A stretch of 64,000 nt of DNA, taken from positions 11,026,314 through 11,090,313 of the forward strand of contig CM043005.1 of assembly GCA_023678885.1 (NCBI GenBank), in the 5' to 3' direction. The DNA comes from Pogostemon cablin (lineage: Eukaryota; Streptophyta; Magnoliopsida; Lamiales; Lamiaceae). A program made the translations under genes and the position numbers. The notes below the pieces were generated by a model, which worked only from the letters and a program-made list of their open reading frames with translations, ran no database searches and was not told the origin of the DNA. Shown piece by piece: positions 24,199 through 37,430 of the stretch. The stretch's first letter is position 1; each line of letters starts with the position of its first letter.

Positions 24199-24480
24199 TG
24201 GTTGGAAAGCCACTGAAGAGAGGGTCGTTTTGGCGTAAAGAACATCCCATTCGGAGTCCTAACGAGGAAGTTATGAGCAAAGTGGTGACGCCGCGCGAGC
24301 TGTGCCGAACAGAATTGCAGTGCTACATTCCATGGACTGTTACATATTCAATTCTTGGAGTTTTTGTTATTTCTTTATATGGATAGAAAGCCAAGGAAGA
24401 GAGGATCTCGTGAGCATAAAAATCACTCAATTCGGAGGTCGGATGTGAAAGTTATACGCGAAACGGAGAGACTGCGCAAA
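24199..24480 (+). repeat. Two copies of the shared LTR module (solo LTR)
   Basis: Copy a 24199-24306 and copy b 24379-24480. Conserved blocks are GGAAAGCC, GAAGAGAGGRTC, ATTCGGAG and AAGTTATG or AAGTTATA. They are followed by CGCGCGAGCTGTG and ACTGCGCAAATC respectively. Confidence 0.75.
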
Positions 24481-24638
24481 TCCAGTAGCAGGGTTCGACC
24501 TGTGGTTCGACCTGTGGCAAGTGGTTTGACCTGTTTGACGAGGTCGAACCTACATGCGGGAACTTACGTATTTTCGAGGCCAAAACGCGTGGGATCACTT
24601 GAAAAGCCCATTCCAAGCCCTAGAGACGTGATTACAAG

Positions 24639-24647
24639 TATAAAAGG
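24639..24647 (+). promoter_or_regulatory. TATA box of Gypsy C solo LTR
   Basis: TATAAAAGG, positionally equivalent to 9112-9120 in the other copy. Confidence 0.6.
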
Positions 24648-26950
24648 AGGCTCATGCAGTCAAGAAAAACGTCACCAATCACCGAGGAGAGGCCACAACC
24701 ATACAACACCCCACAAGGGGGGATCACCCCCCATCCATTATCCACTTCCTTTCCTCCATCCATCCATCACTTTGAAGATTCGTTTGTGGAATCAAGAGGA
24801 GAACCAAGAGGAGGATTCAAGACGGAGAAGGGCATGAAGATGCCTACATCAAGGGTTTATTCGTTTCCTAATTTATCTTTTATTTTCCGGACATCCGGGT
24901 AAGATCTATCCAACACCCATGATTGTTCTTCGAAACATCATGGGCTAGAGCCTTTTTGGTAGATTTAGGAGTTTGAAGTTTTATCTAGTTAATTGAACTT
25001 CCATGTATACACTCCGTACAACACTACTTGTGGTTTATTTTATATATGATTGTATTTTCTTAATCCATATTCACGGTCGTTTTGTGCATCTTCAATTGGT
25101 ATATAGAGTCTGAATATATATCTTAGTTGTAGATTGAGTGCGTTCACCGCTGAACATGATTCCATGTTATGATTCTAAGTGAGGGGACTCCGAAGCTTCA
25201 TTAGAACTATCATATATGAATACTTATTAATTGAATTGAATTCGCATTATTAAGTAGGATAAAGAGAATAACTTTATAGTACCTATAAAGGGAGATCATA
25301 TCGGGTTAGAGTACCAATCCTAGGGGGAAATAATTGATACTGATAGTACCTAGAAAGGGGGGTGAAATTATATCTCTTGCTCCGAGGTTATTCACACGTG
25401 TTACATGCATGTTTACTTGTGTCTATAGAGTAGATATGCATGGTTTAGTGATGCGTCCATATTCCACAAGGCAGAGTCGGACATTGACACATGGAAGGAA
25501 AGTTAATGAGTAAAACTGGATTATCCTAGAGCTACCTATTCTCCTACTTGATCCACCTACGTATTCTTCGAGTGATAGTTTATTTTATTTGTTATTTAAT
25601 TTAGTATTTTAGTTATAATCAAACATCAAACTCTTATTGCTTTGTCTTAATTAATTTAGATAATAATTTAATTGATAATACGCCGTCCCTTGGGTTTGAT
25701 ATTCACTTGGTCACCTTTTGAAACTACAATTGATATCCTTCATACTTGGGGATTAATTGTGTATTGAGAAAACGCTCATCAGTGAACCGTCAGAACTTCC
25801 AATAATTTTACTGCAATGGAAGTACAAGAGCAGAATTACCTTTCACCGGGTTTGATGTAGAGGATGAACAGTGAACAACCTTCTGATCTTCTGATGTATT
25901 TCTAAGTCTCTCCTTGATGTTGTGTGTGCAATGATCACTAAGGAGAACTCAATCTGCAGCCCCTCACACTCTTACGAGCCTTAGACATGAGTTGTGTAAG
26001 TTTCGTGTTTGAAGAGGCTGCTAAGGGTGGCTATAAATAGACTACAAAAGGGACCAGGAGGAGAAATTAGGGTTTGGGCCTCCCATTGGTTGTGTATCCA
26101 AGTTTAACCAAAAACTTATACTTAAGACCAATAATAATAAATCATTCCACTAAAGAAATATTATTGAACTGCCACCCTAATCCCAAATTACGTTTATGGG
26201 ATCCTTCTTATTATGAGCCCATTAATCTCCCCGTGTTTAAGATTCAATGCCCATTAATTAATTAAGTTACTGACGACTCAATTAATTAATATATATACCA
26301 AGAGTAGTACCACTCAACCTTATTATCATGTCGGAATAAATCCAACTGCAGGGTTTACATGATAATTCTTATGAGTTCCTCAAGGGGACATCATCAACTA
26401 ATTCCGTTAGGACACGGATTCCTTCTACAATCAACAACACACCATAGAGACAATACTATCTCCCAAATCATCGAACATATTGATTTAAGTATTAAATCTC
26501 ACTCATTGATGAATTAAAAAAATAAATACTGGCTTACGTGTTGAGGTTATTGTATAGGAATTAAGAGTACGAACTTCCATAATAACAGAGATCAAGTTCT
26601 ATTATATATTCAGTATAAATCGAACGATCTCAAAGGCGGTTCTGCTCAATACACTCAAAGTGTACTAGTGCAATTTAATAGTCAAAATAGACTAATGCCA
26701 AATCACATTACAACCATACCGATAGATAGTCCCTATCTATCTTGGTTGTGAACATATGTTTATACTTTATAAGGTACCAATAATATGATCTTCCATGTGA
26801 CGCCGCACACCACATTATCTACAGTATAAAGTAAACGGACTTTTGCAACAACATTATTATTGGAAACGTTTGATCATATGATTCTCATTTCAAATATTAT
26901 CAAAATAATTGTTTATACAAAAAGCTAGATTGTTAGTATATAATCCAATA

Positions 26951-29900
26951 ATTTCTCACTTATACTAAAAGACTATGCTGTCATACCTGCTGCCATACAT
27001 TTGATTACTACTACTACTACTTGACCATCAAAAGCTTTCGCCTTAAGGTCCTTGTAAAAAGATTACTAGGTTATCATCTGATGCAATCTAGGTGACAACA
27101 ACCTTCTCCTCATCATACGATTTCTCGTATCAGGTAGTACTTGCCATCAATGAGTTTAATTTCCTTATGGACTCGTGGTTCTTTCAAGTTTACAACTGCA
27201 CCATTTTATCACAATAAATTATGATAACTTTGGGCAAACTCAAAATCACATCTAAGTCCATTATGAAGTTTCTAGAACCATATAGTTACTTTGGCTGCCA
27301 CTAGGCTCCAATATTATTATTTTTCATGGTGGAGTCCAAAATATATTTCTTTATAATCACTCCTCCATTGTATGGATCTACTTCCGTTAAACACATAACC
27401 TTTGAGGTGGATTTACTGCTGTCCTATAATTTTGAAAAATATGTATCTAAGTAACCATAAAGAAGTAATGAATCAGTTCGGTAAGCTTACATATAATTTC
27501 CAGTCCTCTTCAGATACTTCAAATATGTTTTACCATAATTCAATAATCTTGTTCCGAGTTACTTTGATACTCACTGACTATGCCATTGGCAATATAGATG
27601 TCCAATCTCATGTATAACATTCTATAGATTAAGCTTCCTTGTTGCCGAAGCATAGGGAACTGCATTTATCTATTTTATCTTCTTTTGTGTCTTAAAACAC
27701 AAATCCTTAGATAAAATCACATGCTAAAACGAGTAAGGATTGTATCAATTTATGAAGTTTGAGACAAGCATAATATCCCTTCTTGTTATCTGTGTTACCA
27801 TGATCAATAGGATATATTTTGATTCTCTTAAGTCCTTCATTTCATATTACTTTATTAACCATACACATACGCCCGATAATACTCTTTCATTGTCTCTAAT
27901 GAGCAAGATACCATCTATGTACATACAAGAAATACCACCACGTTTTCGCCACTCTTTTCAATACATAAGACTCATCCGAACATTGATTAAATCCATATGA
28001 CTAGATTTCCTAATCAAAATAGATGTGTCATGATCTTGAAGCTTGCTTTAGTCCATCGATGGACACTTTTAAGCTTACACTCAAAATGCTTTTAGCTCTA
28101 TGCAATGAATCACTCTAGTTGCTTCACATAGATGTTATCCTCAAGATTTCCAATCATGAAAGTTGTCTTGACATCTATTTGTTATCCCTCACATTTCATA
28201 TGAGTAGCAATAAATAAAAGGATCCAGATCAACATAGGCATAGCTATCAAGCTTTCCTTCTAAATCTTCCACCTTACTGTACGATCCTCTTTTATTTTGT
28301 ATGGCCACTTCCAATGGCTTTTACACCACTTAGTGGTTCTACAAGCTTCCAGATTCAATTTCAAAAAAACATTGCAACTTGCTAAGATGGTGCATTTCGA
28401 TCTTGTAGTGCTTTATCGTGTCCATGGGTCGATTTCATGTTTACTAGGGACTGAGTCTCATGACTCTCCCAAAACATAAATCTTTTCGGTTGTTAAACAA
28501 CCCTCCCACTACGACAAGGCACTATATGTAATTGTGTATTAGATGTGACACGTGATGCAGTTTACTTGTGGTATATCCTCTTGTAATCTTGGTACTAAAA
28601 TTTGTGTTTCTCTTCTCACACCCTTTAAAACAATTTTATACATGGCTTTGTGATTTATTACATAGTCCCTTTGCAAAATGTAGTGTTCGTGTAAACAATC
28701 ACTTTCTGATCTTTTGGGCTATTTAAATAAACAATTCTTCATTTTTCTAGGATATCCCACAAACAGACAAACATTCGACATGCTGTTTCTAGGGCTTACC
28801 CATAAAATGAATTTTAGTAATTTCAAATAATTCATCATTTATCTAATCATTTCCATAACAGTGTTATTCCTTCCTTCCATCACACCATTCAACTGGGGTT
28901 TGCCCAGTAAAGATAACTTGGGATACAATCCCAAACTCTGATTAATAGCTCCTAAACTATCCTAAGAGGTACTCGCCACCACGATTTAAATCGTAATAAC
29001 TTGATATATTTTTCATGATGCTTCACTGCATCAGTCATGTACTTCTTGAATTAATCGTAGTACTCAGACTTGCATTTCATCAAATAAATATATTTAGTTT
29101 CTAGAATAATCATCAAAATATTGTGACGAATATTCATAATTAACTCTCAACAAGATAATCTTAAGATCACTTAAATCCGAATGAACCCTTTCCAACATAT
29201 CTTTTCATGGCTCTATACCCCTTTGCCTTGAATATTTAATCATTTTTACTTCCAAGTACGACTTACTAGTTCGATAGTTTCCACTTCCAATGAACCTATC
29301 GGTCCAATGACCTATCAACTTTCGTATCGTACTTAAATAAAATGATCTAGTCTTAGATGCCAAACGGTATGTTTAGTTCATCTCCGATGATTCCTTTCTC
29401 CTACTAAGATTAGAAGATGCATTATTAATTACTATTTGTTGCATTCGTGAGATAAACATGATTTTAAAGTGTACAAATTATCACTGTCGTACCAAAATAG
29501 ATTATAGCTCCATCCTTCATTATAATGACCATGTCATTTAAATAAAATAGAGTATTAATATGTAAATGCATAGATACCAAAATCAAATTCTTTCTATGAA
29601 AACGTACGTAAAGACAATTCCTCAAAATCAAACATTTATTTTTATCATAAGATAAATAAACAACTCCCACTGCAACAGCCACTACTCTTGTGCTTAACCC
29701 ATGTATTTATCTTATCATCACTATGTTTAAAACATTTAATGACTCTGGTATTTACACATAACGTGTCAGTTAACGCCATCATTAATCATGTTTCAACAAT
29801 TAGTGAATAAAATACTATCCTTGTTCACCTCTTAATGAAATTGGTTTACCTTTGCCACACGTTTTGTTAGAAGTTTCCCACCATATACAACTTATTGTAA

Positions 29901-30332
29901 TTCAGGTGAAACTTGCTCGAAACGTTAGGCAAATTATGAAAAATAAATTGAACTAGGTTTCCCTTTAAATTTCTATTCCAAGTATTTCCCATTCATTCAT
30001 CAAGCTAACCATGACCTCTTGCCTTTCTAATTTGCTCAAGTATCTGAAGGGTTGCGTGAGATCATCATATTTCTATGAACTTCTCAACTCTTCACTTAGA
30101 TAAAAAATGCAACTTAGCATGCTCCTATTACGGCAAATAAGGTAGTAAATCCCAGATAATCATGCATAGCATATATAACAATAATCGAATAATTAAATCA
30201 ATTATAAAAAGTTATATATTGGCAAATTCGATTGTTCACCACCAAACACGAATGTGGGCAATGTAGACGGGGATCAACCTACCCGGTGAAGTCATAGGAA
30301 TCGACCTACCTGGTCAGGTCGCGAGGTTCGGG
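26951..30332 (-). mobile_element. Copia A' internal region, minus strand (copy M3)
   Basis: Purine tract, RNase H, RT, integrase and protease remains in reverse order, then the leader. At about 30107 the leader jumps: roughly 800 bp present in other copies, including the duplicated cassette, are missing. The block ends near 30332, where a plus-strand RT begins. Confidence 0.82.
27150..29690 (-). pseudogene. Degenerate Copia pol, copy M3
   Basis: RNase H end at about 27170-27290. RT is about 27780-28320 with the catalytic motif changed to YIDG (near 27907-27921) and the shared TGA at 28110-28112. Integrase is about 28790-29300. Protease/linker is about 29390-29690; this last part keeps a 72-codon open frame at 29464-29682 (VVYLSYDKNK, LILRNCLYVRF). 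Broken throughout. Confidence 0.8.
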
Positions 30333-31318
30333 GGTATTCCTTGTATGTATGTAGACGATATCTTGCTCATTCGAAACAATGAAAGAGTATTATCGGGCAT
30401 ATGGGTATGGTTAATAAAGTAGTATGAAATGAAGGACTTAAGAGAAGCAAAATATATTCTTTTGATCATGGTAATATGGATCACAAGAAGGGATATTATG
30501 CTTGTCTCAAGCTTGATAAATTGATACAATCCTTACTCGTTTTAGGATGTGATTTTATCTAAGGTTTTGTGTCTTAAGACACAAAAGAAGATAAAATAAA
30601 TAAATGTGGTTCCCTATGCTTCGGCAATAAGGAAGCTTAATATATGAAATGCTATACACGAGATTGGATATTTGTATTGCCAATGGCATAGTCAGTGAGT
30701 ATCAAGGCAACCCGGAACAAGAATATTGAATTATAGTAAGACATATATGAAGTGCTTGAAGAGGACTTGAAATAATATATAAGCTTACTGGACTGATTCA
30801 TTACTTCTTGATGGTTACTTAGATTCGGGTTTTTCAAATCATAGGGACGACAGTAAATCCACCTCAAGGTTATGTGTTTAACGGAAGTAGATCCATACAA
30901 TGGATGAGTGATTATATAGAAATATATTTCGAACTCCACCATGGAAAGATAATAAATTAGAGCCTTGCGGCAGCCAAAATATCAGTATAATTCTAGAAAC
31001 TTCGTAATGGGCGTGGATGTGATTCTGAGTTTGCCCAAAGATTATCACAATTTATTGTGATAAAATGGTGTATTTGTAAACTTGAAAAAATCACGAGTCC
31101 ATAAGAAAATTAAACACATTGATAACTAGTGTTACCTGATACGAGAAATTGTATAATGAGGGAAGGTTGTTGTCATTTAGATTGCATCAGATGATAACCT
31201 AGTATATCCCTTTACAGGGACCTTAAGGCGTAGACTTTTAAAGGTCTAGTAATGGGAGTGGTAATCAGACGTATGGTAGAAAATATGACAGCATAGTCTT
31301 TTAGTATAAGTGGGAGAT
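30333..31318 (+). pseudogene. Copia A' RT and RNase H fragment, plus strand (copy P1)
   Basis: Begins abruptly inside RT, with intact YVDD at 30348-30359 followed by ILLIRNNERVLSG and EMKDLREAKYIL. RNase H remains are at about 30930-31140 and the purine tract ends at 31318. It adjoins minus-strand leader sequence on the left, so 30333 is an inversion or fold-back breakpoint. Confidence 0.8.
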
Positions 31319-31590
31319 TGTTGGATTATATACTAAAAGTCTTACTTTTAGTATGAACAATGTTTTTGATAATATTTTAAATGAGAATCATGTGATCAAA
31401 CGTTTGTAATAATAATATTGTTTCAAAAGTCTATTTACTTTATACTGTAGATAATGCGGTGTGCTGCATCACATGGAAGATCATATTATCGACTCCTTAT
31501 AAAGTATAAATAGATGTTCACAATCGAGATAGATGGAGACTATCTATCGGTATGGTTGTAGTGTGATTTGACATTAGTCTGTCTTGACTA
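31319..31590 (+). repeat. Partial Copia A' LTR, plus strand
   Basis: Starts TGTTGGATTATATAC after the purine tract and stops at GTCTTGACTA 31590, where minus-strand sequence begins. The rest of a plus-strand LTR resumes at 35441, about 230 LTR bases further on. Confidence 0.85.
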
Positions 31591-32818
31591 CCAATTGTTG
31601 GAGTTTCGGATCTTTAGGCTAACGTGAACAATTAGGACTTCATATAATTCCACTACAGCGGAAGAACAAGAGCAAAATTATATTTCACCAGGTTTGATGT
31701 AGAGAATGAACTGTAAACGACCTTTCAATCTTCTGTTGTATTTCTAAGCCTCTCCTTGACGTTGTGTGGGCAACGATCACCAAGGAGAACTCAATCTGCA
31801 GCCCTTCACACTCTCATCAGGATTGTCCAGTCTCATCACAATTGTGGATGTGAGTGGTGTTATCGTTGTATGTTGCAAGTGAATAGGCTACTGAGGGTGA
31901 ATATATATAGACTACAACAAGAACCAGGAGGAGAAATTAGGGTTTGGGCCTCCCATTGGTTAAGTATCCAAATTTAGCCCAAAACTTATACTTAAGTCCA
32001 ATAATAATAAAACATTCACTAAAGAAATATTATTGAACTACAACCCTAATCCCAAATTACGTTTATGGGCTCCTTCTTATTATGATCTCGCTAATCTCCC
32101 CGTGTTTAAGATTCAACGCCCATTAATTAATTGAGTTATTGATAACTCCATTAATTAATATATTTACCGAGAGTAGTACAACTCAACCTTATTATCATGT
32201 CGGAATAAATTCACCTGCAGGATTTACATGATAATCCTTATGATCTCCTCAAGGGGACATCATCAACCAATTCCGTTAGGACACATATTCCTTCTATAAT
32301 CAACAACATACCACAGAGATAGCACTATCTCCCAGTTCACCGAGCATATTGATTTAACTATTAAATCTCACTCATTGATGAATTAAAGAAATAAATACTA
32401 GCTTACGTGTCGAGGTTATTGTATAGGGATTAAGAGTACGAACTTCCATATTAATAGAGATCAAGTTCTATTATATAGTTAGTATAAGCGAATGATCTCA
32501 ACTGCAGTCCTGCTCAATACAATCAAATTCTACTAGTGTAATTTTATAGTCAAGACAGATTAATGCCAAATCACACTACAACCATACCGATAGATAGTCC
32601 CCATCTATCTCGATTGTGAACATTTGTTTATAATTTATAAGGAGTCAATAATATGATCTTCCGTGTGACGCCGCACACCACATTATCTAAATTATAAAGT
32701 AAATGGACTTTTGAAAAAACATTATTATTGTAAACGTTTGATCACATGATTCTCATTTCAAATATTATCAAAAAAATTATTTATACCAAAAGCAAGACTT
32801 TTAGTATATAATCCAATA
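31591..32818 (-). repeat. Copia A' LTR (minus strand) with primer-site remnant
   Basis: 31591-31595 (CCAAT) is the last bit of a primer site in complement. The LTR runs from TGTTGGAGTTTCGG at 31596 to CCAATA at 32818, about 1223 bp, and is followed by the purine tract in complement. Confidence 0.85.
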
Positions 32819-35440
32819 ATCTCTCACTTATACTAAAAGACTATGCTGTCATATTTTCAGCCATACATCTGATTACCACTCCCACTACTAGATCATTAAA
32901 AGCTTACTCCTTAAGGTCCTTGTAAAGTGATCTACTAGGTTATCATCGATGCAATCTAGGCGACAACAACCTTCCCTCATCATACGATTTCTTGTATCAG
33001 GTAGCACTAGCTATCAATGTGTTTAATTCCTTATGGATCCGTGATTTTTTCAAGTTTGCAACTGCACCATTTTATCACAATAAATTGTGATAAACTTTGG
33101 GCAAACTCATAATAACATCCAAGCCCATTACGAAGTTTCTAGAATCATACAGATATTTTGGCTGCCGCATGGCTCCAATTTATCATCTTTTCATGGTGGA
33201 GTCCGAAATATATTTCTATATCATCACTCTTCCATTGTATGGATCTATTTCTATTAAACACATAACCTTGAGGTGGATTTACTGTCGTCCCTATGATTTG
33301 AAAAACCCGAATCTAAGTAACCATCAAGAAGTAATGAATCAGTTCGATAATCTTACATATTATTTCAAGTCCTCTTCAGCCACTTCAAATATGTCTTACC
33401 ATAATTCAATATTCTTGTTCCGTGTTACCTATCAACTCACTGACTATACCATTGACAATACAGATATCCAATCTCGTGTATAGCATTCCATATATTAGCT
33501 TCCTTATTATCGAAGCGTAGGGAATCGCATTTATCTATTTTATCTTATTTTATGTCTTAAGACTCAAAACCTTAGATAAAATCACATGTTAAAACGAGTA
33601 AGGATTGAATCAATTTATGAAGCTTGAGATAAGCATAATATCCCTTCTTATGATCCGTATTACCGTGATTAAAAGAATATATTTTGCTTCTCTTAAGTCC
33701 TTCATTTCATACTAATTTATTAACTATACCCATATGCCCAACTATACTCTTTCATTGTTTCCAATAAGCAAGATATCGTCTACATACATACAAGAAATAC
33801 CACCACGTTTCTGTCACTCTTTTCAATACATAAGATTCATTTGAGCATTGATTAAATCCATATAACTAGATTTCCTAATAAAAATGGATGTGTCATGATC
33901 TTAAACCTTGTTTTAGTCCATCGATGGATACTTTTATGCTTACACTCAAAATGATCTTAGCTCTATGCAATGAATCACTCTGGTTGCTTCACATAGACGT
34001 TTTCCTCAAGATTTCCAATCAGGAAAGTTGTCTTGACATCTATTTGTATTACCTCATATTTAATATGAGTAGTAACAAATAAAAGAATCCGTATCAACAT
34101 AGGCATAACTATCAAGCTTTGCTTCCAAGGTTTTCACCTTATCCTATGACCCTCTTTTATTTTGTATGACCACTTCTAATTGTTTTTACACCACTTAGTG
34201 GTCCTTCAAACTCCCATATTTGATTTTTAATCATTAGATTCTATTTCAAAATTCATTGCAACTTACTAATATATCGCATTTTGATCTTGTAGTGCTTCAT
34301 CGTGTCCATTGGCCGATTTCATGTTTACTAGGGACCAAGTCTCACGACTCTCCCAAAATATAAATCTTTTTGGTTGTGAAACAAGCCTCCCAATATGATA
34401 AGGCACTACATGTAATTGTGTATCAGACGTGACACGCGATGCAATTTACTAGTGGTATATCCTCTTTTAGTCTTGGTACTAAAATTTGTGTTTCCCTTCT
34501 TACACCTTTTAGAACAATCTATACATGGATTTGTAATTATTTACATAGTCCCTTTCTAAAATCTAGTGTTCATTTTAACAATCACTTTCTGATCTTTTGG
34601 ACTATTCAAATAAACAATTCTTCATTTTTCTAGGATATCCCACAAACAGACAAATGTATGACATGCTGTTTTTAGGGCTTACCCATAAAATGAATTTTAG
34701 TAATTTAAAATAATTCATCATTTATATAATCATTTCCATAAGAGTGTTATTCCTTCTTTCCATCACACATACAGCTGGGGTTTGCCCAGTGTAAATAACT
34801 TGGGTTACAATCCCAAACTCTGATTATCAGCTCCTAAATTATGCTAAGAGGTACTCACCACCACTATTAAATTACTATGACTTTATATATTTTCCATGAC
34901 GCTTCACTGCATCAGTTATGTACTTAATTAATTAATCATAATACTCAAACTTGCAGTGTATTAAATAAATATATCTTGTTTCTAGAATAATCTTCGAATA
35001 TTCATAAACACCTCTCAATGGGATAATCTTAGGATCGCATAAATCAGAATTAACTATTTCCAACATATCTTTTTATGCCTTTATACCCCTTTGCCTCGAA
35101 AAAGCAACTAATTATATTCACTTCCAAGTAAGAGTCAATAGTTCGATAGTTTGGCTATCAAATTTCGATTCGTACTGAAGTAAAATGATTCAGTTTTAGA
35201 TGCCAAAAGTATATTTAGTTCACCTCCGAAGGTTCATTTCTCTTATTAAGATTAGAAGATGCATTATTAATTACTATTTGTTGCATTCATGAGATAAACA
35301 TGAATTTAGAGTGTACAAATGGTCACTATCGTTCCATAACTGATTATATCTCTATCCTCCATTATAATGACGATGTCATTTAAATGAAATAGAGTATCCA
35401 TCCATTAATGTATAGAAATTAAAATGAAATTCTTTCTATA
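32819..35440 (-). mobile_element. Copia A' internal region, minus strand (copy M4), truncated
   Basis: Purine tract through RNase H, RT, integrase and into protease in reverse. It stops at 35440 in mid-protease, where a plus-strand LTR piece begins. The leader is absent. Confidence 0.83.
33010..35440 (-). pseudogene. Degenerate Copia pol, copy M4
   Basis: RNase H end about 33020-33150. RT is about 33650-34200, with intact YVDD at 33775-33786 and the shared TGA at 33975-33977. Integrase is about 34670-35170 and the protease remnant 35230-35440. It has stops and frameshifts in every domain. Confidence 0.78.
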
Positions 35441-36145
35441 GGGAAATGGTGCTGTCTCTATGGTGTGTTGTTGATTGTAGAATGAATCCGTGTCCTAACG
35501 GAACTGGTTGATGATATCCCCTTGAGGAGCTCATAATGATTATCATGTAAACCCAACTTGTAGATTTTTTCCGACATGATATTAAGGTTGAGTGGTACTA
35601 CTCTCGGTATATATATTAATTAATGAAGTTGTTAGTAACTTAATTAATTAATGGACATTGAATCTTAAACATGGGGAGATTAACACGCTTATAATAAGAA
35701 GGAGCCCATAAACGTAATTTGAGATTAGGGTGGCAGTGCAGTAATATTTCTTTAGTGGAATGATTTATTATTGGACTTAAGTATAAGTTTTGGGCTAAAC
35801 TTGTATACTTAAGCCAATGGAAGGCCCAAACCCTAATTTCTCCTTCTGGTCCCGATTGTAGTCTATATATAGCCACCCTCAGCAGCCCCTTGCACTTGCA
35901 ACAACATAACTCACGAGAAAGCTCGTAAGGGTGAAAGGAGCTGTAGATTGAGTTCTCCTTAGTGATCGTTGCCCACACAACATCAAGAAGAGGCTTAGAA
36001 ATACAACTGAAGACCAGAAGGTCGTTCACTGTTTTTCTTCTATATTAAACTCGGTGAAAGGTAATTCTGCTCTTGTACTTCTGCTATAGTAGAATTATAT
36101 AAAGTCCTAACGGTTCACGTTAGCCTAAAGATCCGAACGCCAACA
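35441..36145 (+). repeat. 3' part of Copia A' LTR, plus strand
   Basis: From GGGAAATGGTGCTG to CCGAACGCCAACA at 36145. It has a promoter region with TATATATAG near 35871. It is the likely continuation of the plus-strand LTR broken at 31590. Confidence 0.83.
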
Positions 36146-36217
36146 TCTATTATATTAAATTCGCCTAAGAAGTAGAGAAATTGGAGAGACCATGGAATGG
36201 CTTTCACCAGGATCAAC
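36146..36217. other. Non-repeat flank left of the tandem Copia insertion
   Basis: 72 bp with no match elsewhere in the window. It ends with TCAAC (36213-36217), the target duplication of the insertion at 36218. It was continuous with 51514 before insertion. Function unknown. Confidence 0.6.
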
Positions 36218-37416
36218 TGTTGGATTGTATACTAAAAGTCTAGCTTTAGTATGAACAATGTCATAACAATATTTGAAATGAGAATCATTGATCAAATGAT
36301 TGCATCTTATAATTTATTTTATATGCATGATGCAATAGTCCATTTACTTTATACTGTAGATAATATGTTGTGCGACAACACGCGGAAGATCATATTATCG
36401 GTTTCCTTATAAAGTATAAACAGATGCTCACAACTGAGATAGACGGGGACTCTCTATCGGTATGGTTGTAGTGTGGTTTGGTATTAGCTTGTCTTGGCTA
36501 TAGAATCACATTAGTGCACTTGTGTGTATTGAGTAGGACCGCTTGAGATCGTTCGTCTTATACTGACTATATAGTAGAACTTGATCTCTGTTCTTATGGA
36601 AGTTCGTGCTCTTAATCCCTATACAATAACCTCGACACGTAGGACAGTATGTATTTCTTTGATTCATCAATGGGTGAGATTTATAAGTATTAAATCAACA
36701 AACTCGGTGAGTTGGGAAGTAGTGCTGTATCTATGGTGTGCTGTTGATTGTAGAAGGAATCCATGTCCGTCATAGGTTGATGATGTCCCCTTGAGGAGCT
36801 CATAAGGTTTATCATGTAAATCTTGCAAGTGGATTAATTTCCGGCATGATAAAAAGGTTGAGTGGTACTACTCTTGGACGAGATATTAATTAATTAGAGT
36901 TGTCAGTAACTTAATTAATTAATGGACATTGAATATCTTAAACATGGGGAGACTTTCGGGCTCATAATAAGAAGGAGCCCAGAACATAATTTTGGGATTG
37001 GACGGGTAGTGCAATAATAATATTTTAGTGGACTGTATTATTATTATTGGATTTAATTAAAAGCTTTGGGCTAAGCTTGGTTAATTAAGTTCAATTGAGG
37101 CCCAGCCCAATTTCTCCTCCTGGTCCCTGCTGTAGCCCAATATAAATAGTCATCTCAGCTTCTGGAAACCTAACTTCCTGCGCCTCTTTTGACGTGAGTT
37201 AGAGAGAAGCAGATTGAGAGAACTCTGGGGATTGTTGACCACCCAACACCAGAGTTGACTTGGGACATACAGCAGAAGATCAAGAGGTGTTCTTCTGCAG
37301 TGATTCAGACTCTACATCAACCCTGAAGTACGGTAAACACATTATTGCTTCCGCTGATTTTGTTTACTGTTTATCCTAACGGATCACGTTGAACCGCACG
37401 ATCCAATTGCCTAACA
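36218..37416 (+). repeat. Copia A LTR 1
   Basis: 1199 bp, TGTTGGATTG...CCTAACA. TATA box at 37141. The promoter side has AGCCCA/TGGGC motifs. It differs from LTR 2 and 3 at a few bases only. Confidence 0.95.
37141..37148 (+). promoter_or_regulatory. TATA box of Copia A LTR 1
   Basis: TATAAATA preceded closely by GCCCAGCCCAA and TAGCCCAA, the usual plant core-promoter layout with site-II-like elements. Equivalent boxes are at 44187-44194 and 51233-51240. Confidence 0.65.
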
Positions 37417-37418
37417 AT

Positions 37419-37430
37419 TGGTATCAGAGC
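37419..37430 (+). other. Primer binding site, initiator-Met tRNA (unit 1)
   Basis: TGGTATCAGAGC, two bases after LTR 1. Confidence 0.92.

Larger units (their letters stand above)
23929..25781 (+). mobile_element. Gypsy C solo LTR
   Basis: 1853 bp from TGATGAGAGTG to CGCTCATCA. Perfect 5-bp target duplication GTGAA (23924-23928 and 25782-25786). No internal sequence, so it was left by LTR-LTR recombination. It aligns with the 5' LTR at 8261-10258 and has the TATA box at 24639, module copies at 24199-24306 and 24379-24480, and TTCGACCTG motifs at 24491-24550. The 160-codon open frame inside it resembles no known family and runs through LTR repeats; I do not call it a gene. Confidence 0.95.
23896..26950 (-). 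repeat. Copia A' LTR (minus strand) split by a Gypsy solo LTR
   Basis: TGTTGGCTTTTCGG at 23896 to CCAATA at 26950 (CA mutated to TA). Removing the solo LTR and one copy of its target duplication leaves about 1197 bp, nearly the 1199 bp of the family A LTR. It has internal region on both sides (primer-site side left, purine-tract side right), so it is the shared LTR of a tandem array. Confidence 0.88.

Noticed and set aside
24355..24837. 160-codon ORF, longest in the window
   Set aside because: Lies wholly inside a Gypsy solo LTR, spans the module and the promoter, is not kept in the homologous LTR at 8261-10258, and has no known domain.
36581..36775. 64-codon ORF repeated at 43627 and 50673
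   Set aside because: Lies inside the LTR, is repeated because the LTR is repeated, and has no domain.
37419..37430. TGGTATCAGAGC as part of a tRNA gene
   Set aside because: It is a primer binding site beside an LTR end; no cloverleaf around it.
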